Shown: positions 15,856 through 24,847 of the stretch, piece by piece
Layout of the letters: each line of letters starts with the position of its first letter
Numbering within the stretch: the stretch's first letter is position 1
Assembly: GCA_005884945.1 (NCBI GenBank)
Contig: VAYM01000108.1
Span: 1-45,135 of the forward strand
Direction: 5' to 3'
Origin: Actinomycetota bacterium
GTDB taxonomy: Bacteria; Actinomycetota; Thermoleophilia; Gaiellales; Gaiellaceae
Length of the DNA: 45,135 bases
Position numbers and translations under genes: made by a program
Notes under the pieces: generated by a model
What the model was told of the DNA's origin: nothing
Seen by the model: only the letters and a program-made list of their open reading frames with translations
Database searches by the model: none

Positions 15856-16956
15856 CTACTCTAGCCCCGCAACCTGCTCGACCAGCGACCGGATTCGTCG
15901 CGCGAACTCGTCCGGCGCCATCGTCCAGAGCTCGGCGCTCGCGTGGGCGGCGCGACCGAGTCTGTCCGCGAGCCCGGGGTCCGTGAGGACGCGCCGAAGC
16001 GCGGCGGCGAGACCGGCGACGTCGTCGGGGTCGACGAGGAGCCCGTTCACGCCGTCCTCGACGAGGTCGGGAATGCCGCCGACCCGCGAGCCGACGACCG
16101 CACGACCGCGGCAGAACGCCTCGACGACGACGCGGCCCATCCCCTCGGAACGCGACGGCAGGACGAGACAGGTCGATTCGTCGAGCGCGCACGCCACATC
16201 GGGTTGCGACAGGCGCCGCGTCCATTCGACGTCCGGTACCTCGGCGACGAGCCGCTCGACCGCTTCCGCAAGGGCGCCCGTCCCGACGACGCGCAGTCGT
16301 GCGTCGGGCACCGATGCGGCGACGCCTCGCCACGCCGCAGCAAGGCCGTCGACGTTCTTGTACCGCTCGAGGACGCCGACGAAGAGCGCCTGCGGCCGTT
16401 CCGGCAGCAACGCCGGCGGCGACTGCAGGAACGAGGCGAAGTCCATGTACGCGGGGAACTCGTCCGCAGGCTCGAGGCCGAGCTCGCGGACGAGCGCGGT
16501 CGTGTAGCCGGTCACGGTGCGGATGCCGTCGGCGCGGCGAAGCGCGGTTCGCGCGGTGCGGTCGGCGACGACGCTCAACGTCCCGCGCAGACGCGACCCG
16601 TACAACCGCGTCGGCGCGCGGAAGTCGCCGTGCACGTCGGCGATCACCGCCGTGTCGATGCCCGCGAGCTTTCGCGCGGCGAGCGCCGCGGCCGTCTCGT
16701 GCGCGCCCTGCGCCAGCACCGCCTGCGGCCGGAAGCGGCGCAGCTCGCGCGCGATCCGCACGGGGAGCGCCGCGTAGTACGCGGGCCCGGCGAGCACCGG
16801 CGGCTCCGGGAACAGCGGGAACTCCGCGCCGTCGGGATTCCCGGCGGCGAGGATCCGGAAGTCGATCTGCTCCCGAATCGCATCCCATTTGCGCCGCTCT
16901 CCTTCGGGCAGCGGCGTCTCGACGCGCCGGGAGACGAAGAGGACGCGCGGCTTCAC
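15856..16956 (-). CDS. Glycosyltransferase family 4 (tandem paralogue 2)
   Basis: The 366-residue protein starts MKPRVLFVSRRVETPLPEGE from GTG 16954-16956, joined to the upstream gene by GTGA. It shares a run of landmarks with its neighbour: KPRVLFV, RLYGSRLR, FPAYMDFASF, ALFVGVLERYK and VLPSRSEGMGRVVVEAFCRG (E-x7-E), then GIPDLVEDGVNGLLVDPDD. It is a cytosolic GT-B sugar transferase. The two genes are clearly a tandem duplication that has diverged, so they may add related sugars or the same sugar to different acceptors. Confidence 0.9.
   Translation of the reverse strand: MKPRVLFVSRRVETPLPEGERRKWDAIREQIDFRILAAGNPDGAEFPLFPEPPVLAGPAYYAALPVRIARELRRFRPQAVLAQGAHETAAALAARKLAGIDTAVIADVHGDFRAPTRLYGSRLRGTLSVVADRTARTALRRADGIRTVTGYTTALVRELGLEPADEFPAYMDFASFLQSPPALLPERPQALFVGVLERYKNVDGLAAAWRGVAASVPDARLRVVGTGALAEAVERLVAEVPDVEWTRRLSQPDVACALDESTCLVLPSRSEGMGRVVVEAFCRGRAVVGSRVGGIPDLVEDGVNGLLVDPDDVAGLAAALRRVLTDPGLADRLGRAAHASAELWTMAPDEFARRIRSLVEQVAGLE
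15858..15863 (-). promoter_or_regulatory. Internal -10 element TAGAGT
   Basis: TAGAGT nine bases before ATG 15848. Its 3' end shares bases with the TAG stop of the preceding GT4 (15856-15858), so it may start a second message inside the operon. Confidence 0.4.
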
Positions 16957-18077
16957 GGCGACGCAACGCGCACGACGAGGTCGCGCACGCGGTCGGCGTA
17001 TTCCTCCGGTGTCTGCACCCAGCCGGCCGCGCCCGCACGTGCGCCTTCGGCAAGCCGCGCCTGCAGCGCGCGATCGGAGAGCACACCGGCGAGCGCGTCG
17101 GCAAGCGCCGCCGGATCCTCCGGCGGAACGAGCAGGCCGCTGACGCCGTCGCCGACGATGTCGGGGATGCCGCCGGCGCGCGTGCCGACGACGGGACGAC
17201 CGCGACAAAAGGACTCGATCACGATGCGCGGCAGACCTTCGGACCGCGACGGAAGGACGAGCGTCGTCGCCTCGTCCAGTGCGCGCGCGACCTCGTCGCT
17301 CGAAAGGCGGCGAACCCATTCCGTCTGCTCCGGCAGATCGGCGAGCAGACGCTCCACGAGCGGGGCAGACGGCCCGTCGCCGACGAGCTGGAGCACGGCG
17401 TCCGGGACTGTCGGCGCCACGCGGCGCCACGCTTCGGCGAGGACGTCGATCGCTTTGTAGCGCTCGAGCACGCCGACGAAGAGCGCGCGCGGTCGTTCCG
17501 GCAGCGGAACGGCGGGTCGCTCGACGAACGACGTCAGGTCGACGTACGCCGGGAACACAGCCGCCGGCTCGCGGCCGAGCCGGCGGCGAACGAGGTCGGT
17601 CGTGTATGCGGAGATCGTCCGGAGTGCGTCGGCACGACGCAGTGACGCACGTGCGAGCGGCTCGGCCACCGGCTCGAGCAGCCTGCGAAGACGCGAGCCG
17701 TAGAGCCGCGTTGCGGTACGCCAGTCGCCGTGGAGCTCGAGGATCACGCGCGCATCGCTCCCCGAAAGCCGCCGCGCAGCGAGAGCGGCCGCCGCCTCGT
17801 ACGGACTCTGCACGAAGAGGACGTCCGGGCGAAACTCACGCAGCTCGCGCGCGACGCGGACCGGGAGCGTCGCGTAGAAGAGCGGGCCGTCGAGCGCGCG
17901 CGGCCCAACCGGTTCCGCGAGCCGGAACGACGGATCGTGGCCGTTCGTCCGCTCGGCCGCGCGCGCGAGCACGCGGAGGTCGAGCTCGTCGCCGAGTGCG
18001 GCCCATTTGCGTGCGAGCGCGGGGTCGAGCGGCAGCCGGTAACGCGTCCGCCCGACGAACAGCACGCGGGGCTTCAA
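16953..18077 (-). CDS. Glycosyltransferase family 4 (tandem paralogue 1)
   Basis: The 374-residue protein starts MKPRVLFVGRTRYRLPLDPA at TTG 18075-18077, overlapping the upstream stop as TTGA. It has ILELHGDWRTATRLYGSRLR, FPAYVDLTSF, ALFVGVLERYKAIDVLAEAW and VLPSRSEGLPRIVIESFCRG (E-x7-E), then GIPDIVGDGVSGLLVPPED. It is paralogous to the gene that follows it. The rare TTG start is supported by the overlap and by alignment with its paralogue's first residues. Confidence 0.9.
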   Translation of the reverse strand: MKPRVLFVGRTRYRLPLDPALARKWAALGDELDLRVLARAAERTNGHDPSFRLAEPVGPRALDGPLFYATLPVRVARELREFRPDVLFVQSPYEAAAALAARRLSGSDARVILELHGDWRTATRLYGSRLRRLLEPVAEPLARASLRRADALRTISAYTTDLVRRRLGREPAAVFPAYVDLTSFVERPAVPLPERPRALFVGVLERYKAIDVLAEAWRRVAPTVPDAVLQLVGDGPSAPLVERLLADLPEQTEWVRRLSSDEVARALDEATTLVLPSRSEGLPRIVIESFCRGRPVVGTRAGGIPDIVGDGVSGLLVPPEDPAALADALAGVLSDRALQARLAEGARAGAAGWVQTPEEYADRVRDLVVRVASP

Positions 18078-19204
18078 CCGGCGAGCTCCAGCAGCTTCCG
18101 CTCGAGCTCGCCGAAGACGCGCTCGGGCGCGTACTCCGCGACCGAAGAAGCAGCGGCCGCACGCAAGCGCTCGCGCAGCTCACGATCCGTGAAGTACCGG
18201 CGCACCGCATCGCCGAGGGCGTCGGTATCGCCCGCGGGAACGAGCAGGCCGTTGACGCCGTCGCGCACGACCTCGCCGACGCCGCCTGCCTCCATCGCGA
18301 GCACGGGCGTGCCGACCGCGAGGGCCTCGACGACGGTGTGCGGGAAGTTCTCCCAGCTCGAGGAGAGGATCGTCGCGTCCGCAGCGCGGAAGAGCTCGAC
18401 GACACGCTCGCGCGGCAAGGGGCCGAGGAAGCGAACGCGGCCGTCGACGCCCAGCTCGTGCGCGCGCGTCTCGAGCGGCCCGCGATCGGGGCCCTCACCG
18501 GCGATCACGAGCTGCACGCCGTCCGCGCGAGCGACCGCTTCGAGCGCGCGGCCGAGCGATTTCTGCGCCGTCAGCCGGCCCGCGAACGCGATCGTCGCGC
18601 CGTTGAGGCCGAAGCGCCGCTGCAGCTCGCCGCGAGCCGGAACGTCGTCGAGCGGGGGCACCGGGTTCGGGAGAACGCTCACGAGCGCGGGGGCGACGCC
18701 CCAACCGATCGCGAGCTCGCGCAGGTACGTGCTCGGACAGAACACGTGCGCAGCGCGCCGAAGCTCGACGTCACGCGCGAGACGAAGCGCGGCGGCCGCG
18801 ACGCCGCCGCCGCCGCGCTGGAACTCGTCGACGTTCCCGCCCACGAGCCCGGTGCGCCGCGACCGTTCGAACGCCGGGTCGGCGGTCAGCTTCACGACGT
18901 ACGGCGTCCGCGCGAGGGATGAGCCGAGTGCGCTGCGCCCGAACATGCCGGTCGTGTAGACGACATCGTTCTCCCGCGCGCGGTGGTGGACGAGCGCAGC
19001 GCCGCGGTAATGGCGCACGCCCTTCGCGAGGTGCCGCGGCACGGCGCGCACCGGATAGGAGCGCTGCTCGGGCGGCGCGTCGGCGGTCGTCACGACCTCG
19101 ACGTCGTGTCCGCGCGCCTGCAGGTAGGAGGCGACGTCCGGTGCATGACTCGCGGGGCCTCCGACGTCCGGCGGCCAGATTCCGGACACGATCAGGACCT
19201 TCAC
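18074..19204 (-). CDS. Glycosyltransferase family 4
   Basis: The 376-residue protein starts MKVLIVSGIWPPDVGGPASH at GTG 19202-19204, with a GTGA overlap on the flippase stop. It has the GT4 landmarks PPDVGGP, VYTTGMFGRSALGS, NPVPPLDD, ATIAFAGRLTAQKSLGRALE and WENFPHTVVEALAVGTPVLA (E-x7-E), then VRDGVNGLLVPAGDTDALG. It follows the flippase directly and probably builds the repeat unit that this flippase exports. Confidence 0.9.
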   Translation of the reverse strand: MKVLIVSGIWPPDVGGPASHAPDVASYLQARGHDVEVVTTADAPPEQRSYPVRAVPRHLAKGVRHYRGAALVHHRARENDVVYTTGMFGRSALGSSLARTPYVVKLTADPAFERSRRTGLVGGNVDEFQRGGGGVAAAALRLARDVELRRAAHVFCPSTYLRELAIGWGVAPALVSVLPNPVPPLDDVPARGELQRRFGLNGATIAFAGRLTAQKSLGRALEAVARADGVQLVIAGEGPDRGPLETRAHELGVDGRVRFLGPLPRERVVELFRAADATILSSSWENFPHTVVEALAVGTPVLAMEAGGVGEVVRDGVNGLLVPAGDTDALGDAVRRYFTDRELRERLRAAAASSVAEYAPERVFGELERKLLELAG

Positions 19205-20496
19205 GCGGCGAGCGGCTCCCCGGGCGGCACGGCCGGCTCTGGCTCGCGGCGGATGCGCAGGTACAGCAGCGCCCAGTACAGGCAGTACGCAACGCTCGAG
19301 GCGAGCACGGCGCCCGCAGCGCCGGTCGCGCCCCACTGCGCGCCGAGAATCCCGGCAAGCGGAACGAGCACGAGCATCTCGAGGCCGTGGGTCCAGATCC
19401 GCAGGCTCGGACGTCCGATCGACACCGGGAACGACTTCGTCCAGCCGAACACGAGCCGCGCCGCGCCGGCGACGATCACGAGCCGCGTTGCATCGACCGC
19501 GCCGGTGTACTTCGACGAAAAGAGCAGCCGGACGACCTCGGGCGTGAACACGAGCAGCGGCGGCAGCACCACCGCGACGAGCACCGTACCGGCGAGCGTG
19601 TAGCGACGGATGCCTGCGAAGACGGCGCTTCGCGTGCCGCGTTCCCAGTCGCGCGTCTGCTCCGTCAACAGGATCATCCGCGCCGGGGAGGAGATCACCG
19701 CGAACGCCTGCTGCGGCGCGAGCGCGGCGCGGAACCACGCGACCTGAACCGTCGACGCGACCCGGGCGAGCACGAGCGTTGCGAGCGGGATCGTCGACGA
19801 CGTAACGGCGGTCGCGATCGTCGACTGGCCGACGAAGGAGACGATCGCCCGCCGGTCGTCGGCGAGCGGCGCTGCGGCCCGTTGCGGGAAGCGGCGGAAC
19901 GCGAACCACCCGGCCGTGTCGACGGCTGCGGTCGCAACCGCCTGGCCGGCGACGATCGCTGCGATCGTCGCGGTCAGACCGTGCGGCGCGGCGACGGCAA
20001 TCGCCGTCAGGCGCAATGCCATCGACACGCAGAGGAACAGCCCCCGGATGTCGTAGCGGCCGTGCAGATTGAACGCGACGCCGCCGACGTTCTCCGTGCA
20101 CTGCACGAGCGGAAGCAGCGCGGCGATCTCGAGCGGCGTCGTCAGCCCGCCCTTGTGGAAGAGGACGTGCGCCGCCGGCGCGAGCGCCGCGAGCACGGCC
20201 GCCGCGAGGACGCCGCCGGCGAGCTTCACGGCGATCGCGCTCTGGAACAGCCGCCGCAGCCTCCCCCAGTCCTCGCGCGTGACGTAGCGGAAGCCGAACT
20301 TGATCAGCGCCTCCTCCATCGTCAGGTCGAGGAGGATCTGGAAGAAGCCCGTCGCCGCGACCACGATCGCGAAGAGGCCGAACGTGTGCCGGGAGAAGAT
20401 GTGCGCGGCGACGATCGTTCCGAGGAAGCCGAGGACTGCGGAGGAGTAGGTCCCGGCGGCTGCCGCCGATCGGCGCCAGAAGAGCCGCGAGCGCAT
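19201..20496 (-). CDS. Wzx-type polysaccharide flippase
   Basis: The protein (431 residues from ATG 20496) has about 12 hydrophobic helices in the MATE/MOP pattern. It opens with a basic RSRLFWRRSAAAAGTYSSAV, then TIVAAHIFSRHTFGLFAIVV, the usual first two helices of polysaccharide-exporting flippases. It would move the lipid-linked repeat unit across the membrane. An ATG 12 bases upstream (20508) is also in frame, but it lies inside the TAGAAT -10 hexamer, so ATG 20496 is the better start. It heads a ten-gene unit and is divergent from the polymerase-like gene. Confidence 0.87.
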   Translation of the reverse strand: MRSRLFWRRSAAAAGTYSSAVLGFLGTIVAAHIFSRHTFGLFAIVVAATGFFQILLDLTMEEALIKFGFRYVTREDWGRLRRLFQSAIAVKLAGGVLAAAVLAALAPAAHVLFHKGGLTTPLEIAALLPLVQCTENVGGVAFNLHGRYDIRGLFLCVSMALRLTAIAVAAPHGLTATIAAIVAGQAVATAAVDTAGWFAFRRFPQRAAAPLADDRRAIVSFVGQSTIATAVTSSTIPLATLVLARVASTVQVAWFRAALAPQQAFAVISSPARMILLTEQTRDWERGTRSAVFAGIRRYTLAGTVLVAVVLPPLLVFTPEVVRLLFSSKYTGAVDATRLVIVAGAARLVFGWTKSFPVSIGRPSLRIWTHGLEMLVLVPLAGILGAQWGATGAAGAVLASSVAYCLYWALLYLRIRREPEPAVPPGEPLAA

Positions 20497-20506
20497 TAGA
20501 GCCACC

Positions 20507-20512
20507 ATTCTA
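20507..20512 (-). promoter_or_regulatory. -10 element TAGAAT for the flippase unit
   Basis: TAGAAT on the minus strand, 10 bases before ATG 20496. It is one base from the TATAAT consensus. Confidence 0.6.
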
Positions 20513-20526
20513 CGGAGGGGCCTGAC

Positions 20527-20532
20527 TACACT
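20527..20532 (+). promoter_or_regulatory. -10 element TACACT for the Wzy unit
   Basis: TACACT followed by eight bases and GTG 20541. No ribosome binding site is present. Confidence 0.55.
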
Positions 20533-20540
20533 CGCCGCCG

Positions 20541-21863
20541 GTGGTCGCCTCGGAGACCGTTTCGCTGCGCGAGCGCGCGTCGCTGGCGCTCGCCGGCGTG
20601 AGCACGGAGGCGCTCGTCCTCGCGGTCGCGATTCCGATCATCTTCATCCACGTCAAGTACCAGCCGAAGTTCCACGTCGGCGTCTCGTCCACGAAGGTCG
20701 GCGTCGAGCTCTCGGACTTCGCGGTGCTCGCCGTCGTCCTCGCAGGCTTACGTGGCGGTCTGCGCCACGGCTTCGCGCAGCTTCGTCGGGGCGCCCTCTT
20801 CTGGGGCTGCGCGGCGGCGTTCTTCGTCTGGATCGTCGTCGAGCTCGCGATCCCGTACGGAACGGCCGGCTACCCCGGCGCCCGCCACGCCGTCACGGCC
20901 GCCAAGTTCTTCGAGTACGCGCTGCTCGCGCCGGCAATCGTCCTGCTCGTTCGCGAACGCGCCGAGCTCAAGTTCCTCGTCGGCGTGTTCACGGCGTGGA
21001 GCGTCGTCGCGAGCGCGGTCGGGCTCGCCCAGTTCTTCGGCGCGAACATCTTCTTCTCGGGAGTGACGGGCGGACGGCAGCCATCGTTCCTCGGGTTTCA
21101 CGACTTCGCGTCGTTGTCCACCGCTGTGTTGCTCGTCGCCGCCGCGACGATCGCATTGCCGCGGCTCGAGCTCGACACACGCGTCGCTTGGGTCGCTGCG
21201 GTCAGCGGCATCGTCGGCGTTGCGATCTCGGCGGCGATTGCAGCCGTCGTCGGAATCGCGGCCGCTACGGTCGCGCTGCTCGCAGTCGTGTTCGCGCGGC
21301 GCGAGATCGATTTGCGGCGTCTCGCGACCGCGGGAGTCGTGATCGCGCTCGCGGTGGCCGGCGCGGTCGGGATGCGCAACACCGACCTCGGCCAATATCT
21401 CGGCTTCCTCCACCACGAGAAGGAGCAGAACGTCCAGACCTACGCGCATCGAACGGTGCTCGCGTACATCGGCTATCGCATGTGGCGCGACCACCCCGTC
21501 GCCGGCGTCGGCTGGGAGGCGTCCGGCGATCCGTCGCGGTTCATGCACTACGTCCCGATCGCGCAGCGGAAGTTTCCGAACGAGCCGGCACTCGTCTTCC
21601 CTTCGCCGACGCGTCTCTACGGCGTGCAGAACCTCTACGTGCAAGCGCTCGCAGATCTCGGCGTCGTCGGCTTCCTCCTGCTCGCGGCGGTCTTCCTCGG
21701 TGCGGTCTGGCTCGCGGCGCGGCGCGTCGGAGCGGCGGTCGGCGTCACGGCGCTCCTCTGGGTGCTCGCGGTCGGTGGGCTCTGGACGGCCGAGGGCATC
21801 GTCGCGGGACTGCCGCTCGACGCGCTCACGTGGATCGCGTTCGGACTGGCCGCCCGTGGCTGA
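20541..21863 (+). CDS. Wzy-type polymerase / O-antigen ligase-like protein
   Basis: The 440-residue polytopic protein has about ten helices and one long hydrophilic loop. That loop carries YAHRTVLAYIGYRMWRDHPVAG, VGWEASGD and, after PTRLYGVQN, LYVQALADLGVVGF. The H-P-x-x-G-x-G and late ALADLGVVG segments are typical of Wzy_C/O-antigen ligase proteins, which polymerise or attach lipid-linked repeat units outside the membrane. It starts at GTG 20541, leaderless by its TACACT element, and overlaps the next gene by 8 bases. Confidence 0.85.
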   Translation: MVASETVSLRERASLALAGVSTEALVLAVAIPIIFIHVKYQPKFHVGVSSTKVGVELSDFAVLAVVLAGLRGGLRHGFAQLRRGALFWGCAAAFFVWIVVELAIPYGTAGYPGARHAVTAAKFFEYALLAPAIVLLVRERAELKFLVGVFTAWSVVASAVGLAQFFGANIFFSGVTGGRQPSFLGFHDFASLSTAVLLVAAATIALPRLELDTRVAWVAAVSGIVGVAISAAIAAVVGIAAATVALLAVVFARREIDLRRLATAGVVIALAVAGAVGMRNTDLGQYLGFLHHEKEQNVQTYAHRTVLAYIGYRMWRDHPVAGVGWEASGDPSRFMHYVPIAQRKFPNEPALVFPSPTRLYGVQNLYVQALADLGVVGFLLLAAVFLGAVWLAARRVGAAVGVTALLWVLAVGGLWTAEGIVAGLPLDALTWIAFGLAARG

Positions 21864-22557
21864 TCCGGGCGAGGCGCGCCGGCACCCCGACGTTGGCTCG
21901 CGCACGTACGCCGTCCGCAAGCCGCTCGCCGAATGGCTGCGGCGGGAAGCCGAGGTCGCGTCGAGGCGGCCGCAGCGCCCGCGCCTGCTCGACGTCGGCT
22001 GCGGCATCAAGCCGTACGCGCCGTTCTGGAAGGGCGTCGTGAGCGAGTACGTCGGCGTCGACATCGCCAATCCCGGGGCGGAGCTCGAAGGGACGGTCGA
22101 GCAGATCCCGGCCGCGGACGCGAGCTTCGACCTCGTCGTCTGCACACAGACGCTCGAGCACGCCGCCGACCCGGCCCGAGCCGTGCGCGAGCTGCGGCGT
22201 GTCGTCGCACCGGGCGGGCGTGTCCTCGCCTCGACGCACGGCGTTCAGGTCTATCACCCCGATCCCGACGACTACTGGCGCTGGACCCACGCAGGACTCG
22301 AGCGGCTCTTCAGGGAAAATGGATCCTGGAGCGCCGTCACCGTCGAGCCCGGTGCGGGGACGGCCGCCACGATCGGAATGCTCGTCGCCACGCTCATCTG
22401 GTTCCTCGCCAAGCGCGCCCGCGTGCGGCCGCTCGCATGGCCGTTCATCGCCGGCATCAACCTCGCCGGGGGAGGGCTCGACCGCCTGTCCACGCGCCTG
22501 CGCACCCCAGGCCCGGGGACGATCTTCGCCAACTACCACGTGGTCGCCGAGCCGTGA
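21856..22557 (+). CDS. Class I SAM-dependent methyltransferase
   Basis: The 233-residue protein starts MADPGEARRHPDVGSRTYAV from GTG 21856. Motif I is LLDVGCG (44-50), followed by YVGVDIANPGAELEGTVEQI, FDLVVCTQTLEHAADPARAV and VVAPGGRVLASTHG. YHPDPDDYWRWTHAGLERLF is a signature often seen in sugar-methylating enzymes of glycan loci. A hydrophobic stretch near residue 175 (TIGMLVATLIWFLA) may touch the membrane. It overlaps its neighbours by 8 and 4 bases. Confidence 0.87.
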   Translation: MADPGEARRHPDVGSRTYAVRKPLAEWLRREAEVASRRPQRPRLLDVGCGIKPYAPFWKGVVSEYVGVDIANPGAELEGTVEQIPAADASFDLVVCTQTLEHAADPARAVRELRRVVAPGGRVLASTHGVQVYHPDPDDYWRWTHAGLERLFRENGSWSAVTVEPGAGTAATIGMLVATLIWFLAKRARVRPLAWPFIAGINLAGGGLDRLSTRLRTPGPGTIFANYHVVAEP

Positions 22558-23495
22558 GAGTCCTCGTCACCGGCGGCGGTGGGTTCATCGGCTCGAACCT
22601 CGTCCGCGCCCTCGTCGAGCGGGGGGACGACGTCCGCGTGCTCGACAACTTCTCGACCGGCCAGCGCGCCAACCTCGCGGAGCTGGCGAACGACGTCGAG
22701 GTCGTCGAGGGCGAGCTGCGCAGCTACGAGCGCGTGCACGCAGCGACGCGCGGCGTCGAGGTCGTCTTCCACCAGGGCGCGCTGCCGTCGGTCCCGCGGT
22801 CGGTGCAGGACCCGTTGACGACGAGCGCGGTCAACGTCGAGGGGACGTTGAACGTTCTCCTCGCCGCGCGCGACGAGGGCGTGCGGCGCGTCGTTTGCGC
22901 ATCGTCGTCTTCCGTGTACGGAAACTCCGGAGAGCTGCCTCGCTTCGAGGCGGCGCATCCGGATCCGATCTCCCCGTACGGCGTATCGAAGCTCGCGGCC
23001 GAGCGCTATTGCGTCAGCTTCAGCCGCGTGTACCCGCTCGAGACGGTCGCGCTTCGCTACTTCAACGTGTTCGGCCCGAACCAGGATCCGACGTCGCAGT
23101 ACGCGGCCGTCGTGCCGCGCTTCATCACGGCGATCGCGGACGGGCGGCCCGTCGAGGTGTACGGCGACGGCGAGCAGCGCCGCGACTTCACGTACGTCGA
23201 GAACGTCGTCGACGCGAACGTCGCCGCAGCGACCGCGGAGCGCGTCAGCGGCGCTGTCCTCAACGTCGCGACCGGCCGGCCGACGACGGTCAACGAGCTC
23301 GCCGAGACGATCGGCTCGCTGCTCGGACGCTCGGTCGAGCGCGACGAGCAACCAGAGCGGACCGGCGACGTTCGCGACTCCTGGGCGGACATCGCCCGCG
23401 CACGCGAGCTCCTCGGCTGGGAACCGCGGACCGGGCTCGAGGAGGGCCTCCGCCTGGCCGCGGAGTACTTCCTGCAGCGTACGGCACTTGCCTGA
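22554..23495 (+). CDS. UDP-sugar 4-epimerase, WbpP-like (extended SDR)
   Basis: The 313-residue NAD-binding protein starts MRVLVTGGGGFIGSNLVRAL at GTG 22554 (GTGA overlap). It has the glycine-rich loop GxxGxxG (7-13), LDNFSTGQRANLAEL, HQGALPSVPRSVQDP, ASSSSVYG and the YxxxK pair in SPYGVSKLAAERY (140-152). These landmarks match UDP-N-acetylglucosamine 4-epimerases such as WbpP; other UDP-hexose epimerases share many of them. It would supply UDP-GalNAc or a similar donor to the GTs around it. Confidence 0.85.
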   Translation: MRVLVTGGGGFIGSNLVRALVERGDDVRVLDNFSTGQRANLAELANDVEVVEGELRSYERVHAATRGVEVVFHQGALPSVPRSVQDPLTTSAVNVEGTLNVLLAARDEGVRRVVCASSSSVYGNSGELPRFEAAHPDPISPYGVSKLAAERYCVSFSRVYPLETVALRYFNVFGPNQDPTSQYAAVVPRFITAIADGRPVEVYGDGEQRRDFTYVENVVDANVAAATAERVSGAVLNVATGRPTTVNELAETIGSLLGRSVERDEQPERTGDVRDSWADIARARELLGWEPRTGLEEGLRLAAEYFLQRTALA

Positions 23496-24687
23496 CCGTC
23501 GGACGAAGATCCTGCGCGTCATCGCGCGGCTCAACATGGGCGGTCCCGCGCTGCACGTCGCCTACCTCACCGCCGGACTGCGCGAGCGCGGCTATGACAC
23601 GACCCTCGTCGCGGGGACGCTCGCCCGCGGCGAGGACTCGATGGCGTTCGTCGCGGAAGGTCTCGGCGTCGAGGTCGTCAGCATCCCGGAGCTCGGGCGC
23701 GAGATCTCGCCGCTGCGCGACCTGTTCGCGACGATCCGCCTGGCCGGTTTGATCCGCCGCGAGCGCCCGCAGATCCTGCACACGCACACGGCGAAGGCGG
23801 GGACGGTCGGACGCGTCGCAGCGCTGCTCGCCGGGCGCGCGCGCCCGCCGATCGTCGTGCACACGTTCCACGGCCACGTGCTGCGCGGCTACTTCGGCCC
23901 CGTGCGCTCGCGCTTCTTCCGCTTCCTCGAGCGCTGGCTCGCGCGGCACACGACCGCCCTCGTCGCGGTCAGCCCGCAGGTGCGGGACGACCTCGTCGCC
24001 CTCGGCGTCGCGGCGCCCGAGAAGTTCACGGTCGTCCGCCTGGGCATCGAGCTGGACGAGCGCGTCGGCGCCGACGCCAACGGCCGCGAGGAGACGCGCC
24101 GCTATCTGGGCATCCCGCCCGACCGCTTCGCCGTCGGCTGGGTGGGGCGCATGACGCCGGTGAAGCGGACGGAGAACGTCCTCGACGGCTTCAAGCGCCT
24201 TCGAGCCCGCGGCATCGACGCGACACTCTGCCTCGTCGGCGACGGCCCGGACCGCGCGGGCCTCGAGCGCCGCGCCCACGAGCTCGGGATCGTCAAGGAC
24301 ACGCTCTTCCTCGGCTACCAGGAGGACGTGGGGCCGCTCTACGCCGCCTTCGACGCGCTCGTCCTGCCGTCGGGAAACGAGGGCACACCGGTCAGCGTGA
24401 TCGAGGCGCTCGCCGCGGAGACGCCGGTCGTCGCGACGCGGGTCGGCGGCGTCCCCGACGTCGTGCGCGACGGAGAGGACGGCTTCCTGGTCGAACCAGG
24501 CGACTCAGAGGTCTTTGCCGAGCGGCTCGCCGAGCTGGCGCGAGATCCGGCGCTGCGGGAGCGATTCGGAGCCGCCGGCCGCGCGCGCGTGGTCCCGCGC
24601 TACGCGGTGGAGCGCCTCGTCGACGACATCGACCGTCTCTACCGGGCTCTGCTCAGCGCCGGCGACACGCGGACGCGGCACACGTAG
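23488..24687 (+). CDS. Glycosyltransferase family 4
   Basis: The 399-residue protein starts at TTG 23488, eight bases inside the epimerase gene. It shows ILRVIARLNMGGPALHVAYL, ILHTHTAKAGTVGRVAALL, HTFHGHVLRGYF, VGWVGRMTPVKRTENVLDGF and GNEGTPVSVIEALAAETPVV (E-x7-E), then VRDGEDGFLVEPGDSEVF. The HTHTAKAG and HTFHGHVL segments are typical of GT4 enzymes that pair with UDP-GlcNAc/GalNAc epimerases. That fits its coupling to the epimerase gene, though the donor is inferred. Confidence 0.9.
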   Translation: MPDRRTKILRVIARLNMGGPALHVAYLTAGLRERGYDTTLVAGTLARGEDSMAFVAEGLGVEVVSIPELGREISPLRDLFATIRLAGLIRRERPQILHTHTAKAGTVGRVAALLAGRARPPIVVHTFHGHVLRGYFGPVRSRFFRFLERWLARHTTALVAVSPQVRDDLVALGVAAPEKFTVVRLGIELDERVGADANGREETRRYLGIPPDRFAVGWVGRMTPVKRTENVLDGFKRLRARGIDATLCLVGDGPDRAGLERRAHELGIVKDTLFLGYQEDVGPLYAAFDALVLPSGNEGTPVSVIEALAAETPVVATRVGGVPDVVRDGEDGFLVEPGDSEVFAERLAELARDPALRERFGAAGRARVVPRYAVERLVDDIDRLYRALLSAGDTRTRHT

Positions 24688-24847
24688 GCTTCGCCGAGGC
24701 ATGGCCCGAGTGGGCACGCCCTTCGTCGGATCCCACCCGCCAGGCATTGGGCACCCTTGAAGGATCGCATGCGTGGCCAAGTAGCGAGACGGCGGCCCAC
24801 GAGAGCGCTCGCCAACATCCGCGACGCCGAGCGGGACTTCGCCGGTT
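24688..24847. other. 160-base spacer between convergent genes
   Basis: This is the longest gap between genes. I see no open frame with gene-like content, no tRNA fold and no strong hairpin with a T-tract. It holds only short inverted repeats such as GTGGG with CCCAC. Confidence 0.5.

Noticed and set aside
20508-20508. ATG 20508 as the flippase start
   Set aside because: It falls inside the TAGAAT -10 hexamer. ATG 20496 lies 10 bases after it and leaves the flippase N-terminus typical.
24688-24847. Possible tRNA or small RNA in the largest gap
   Set aside because: No cloverleaf arms, no T-loop consensus and no strong terminator hairpin were found.
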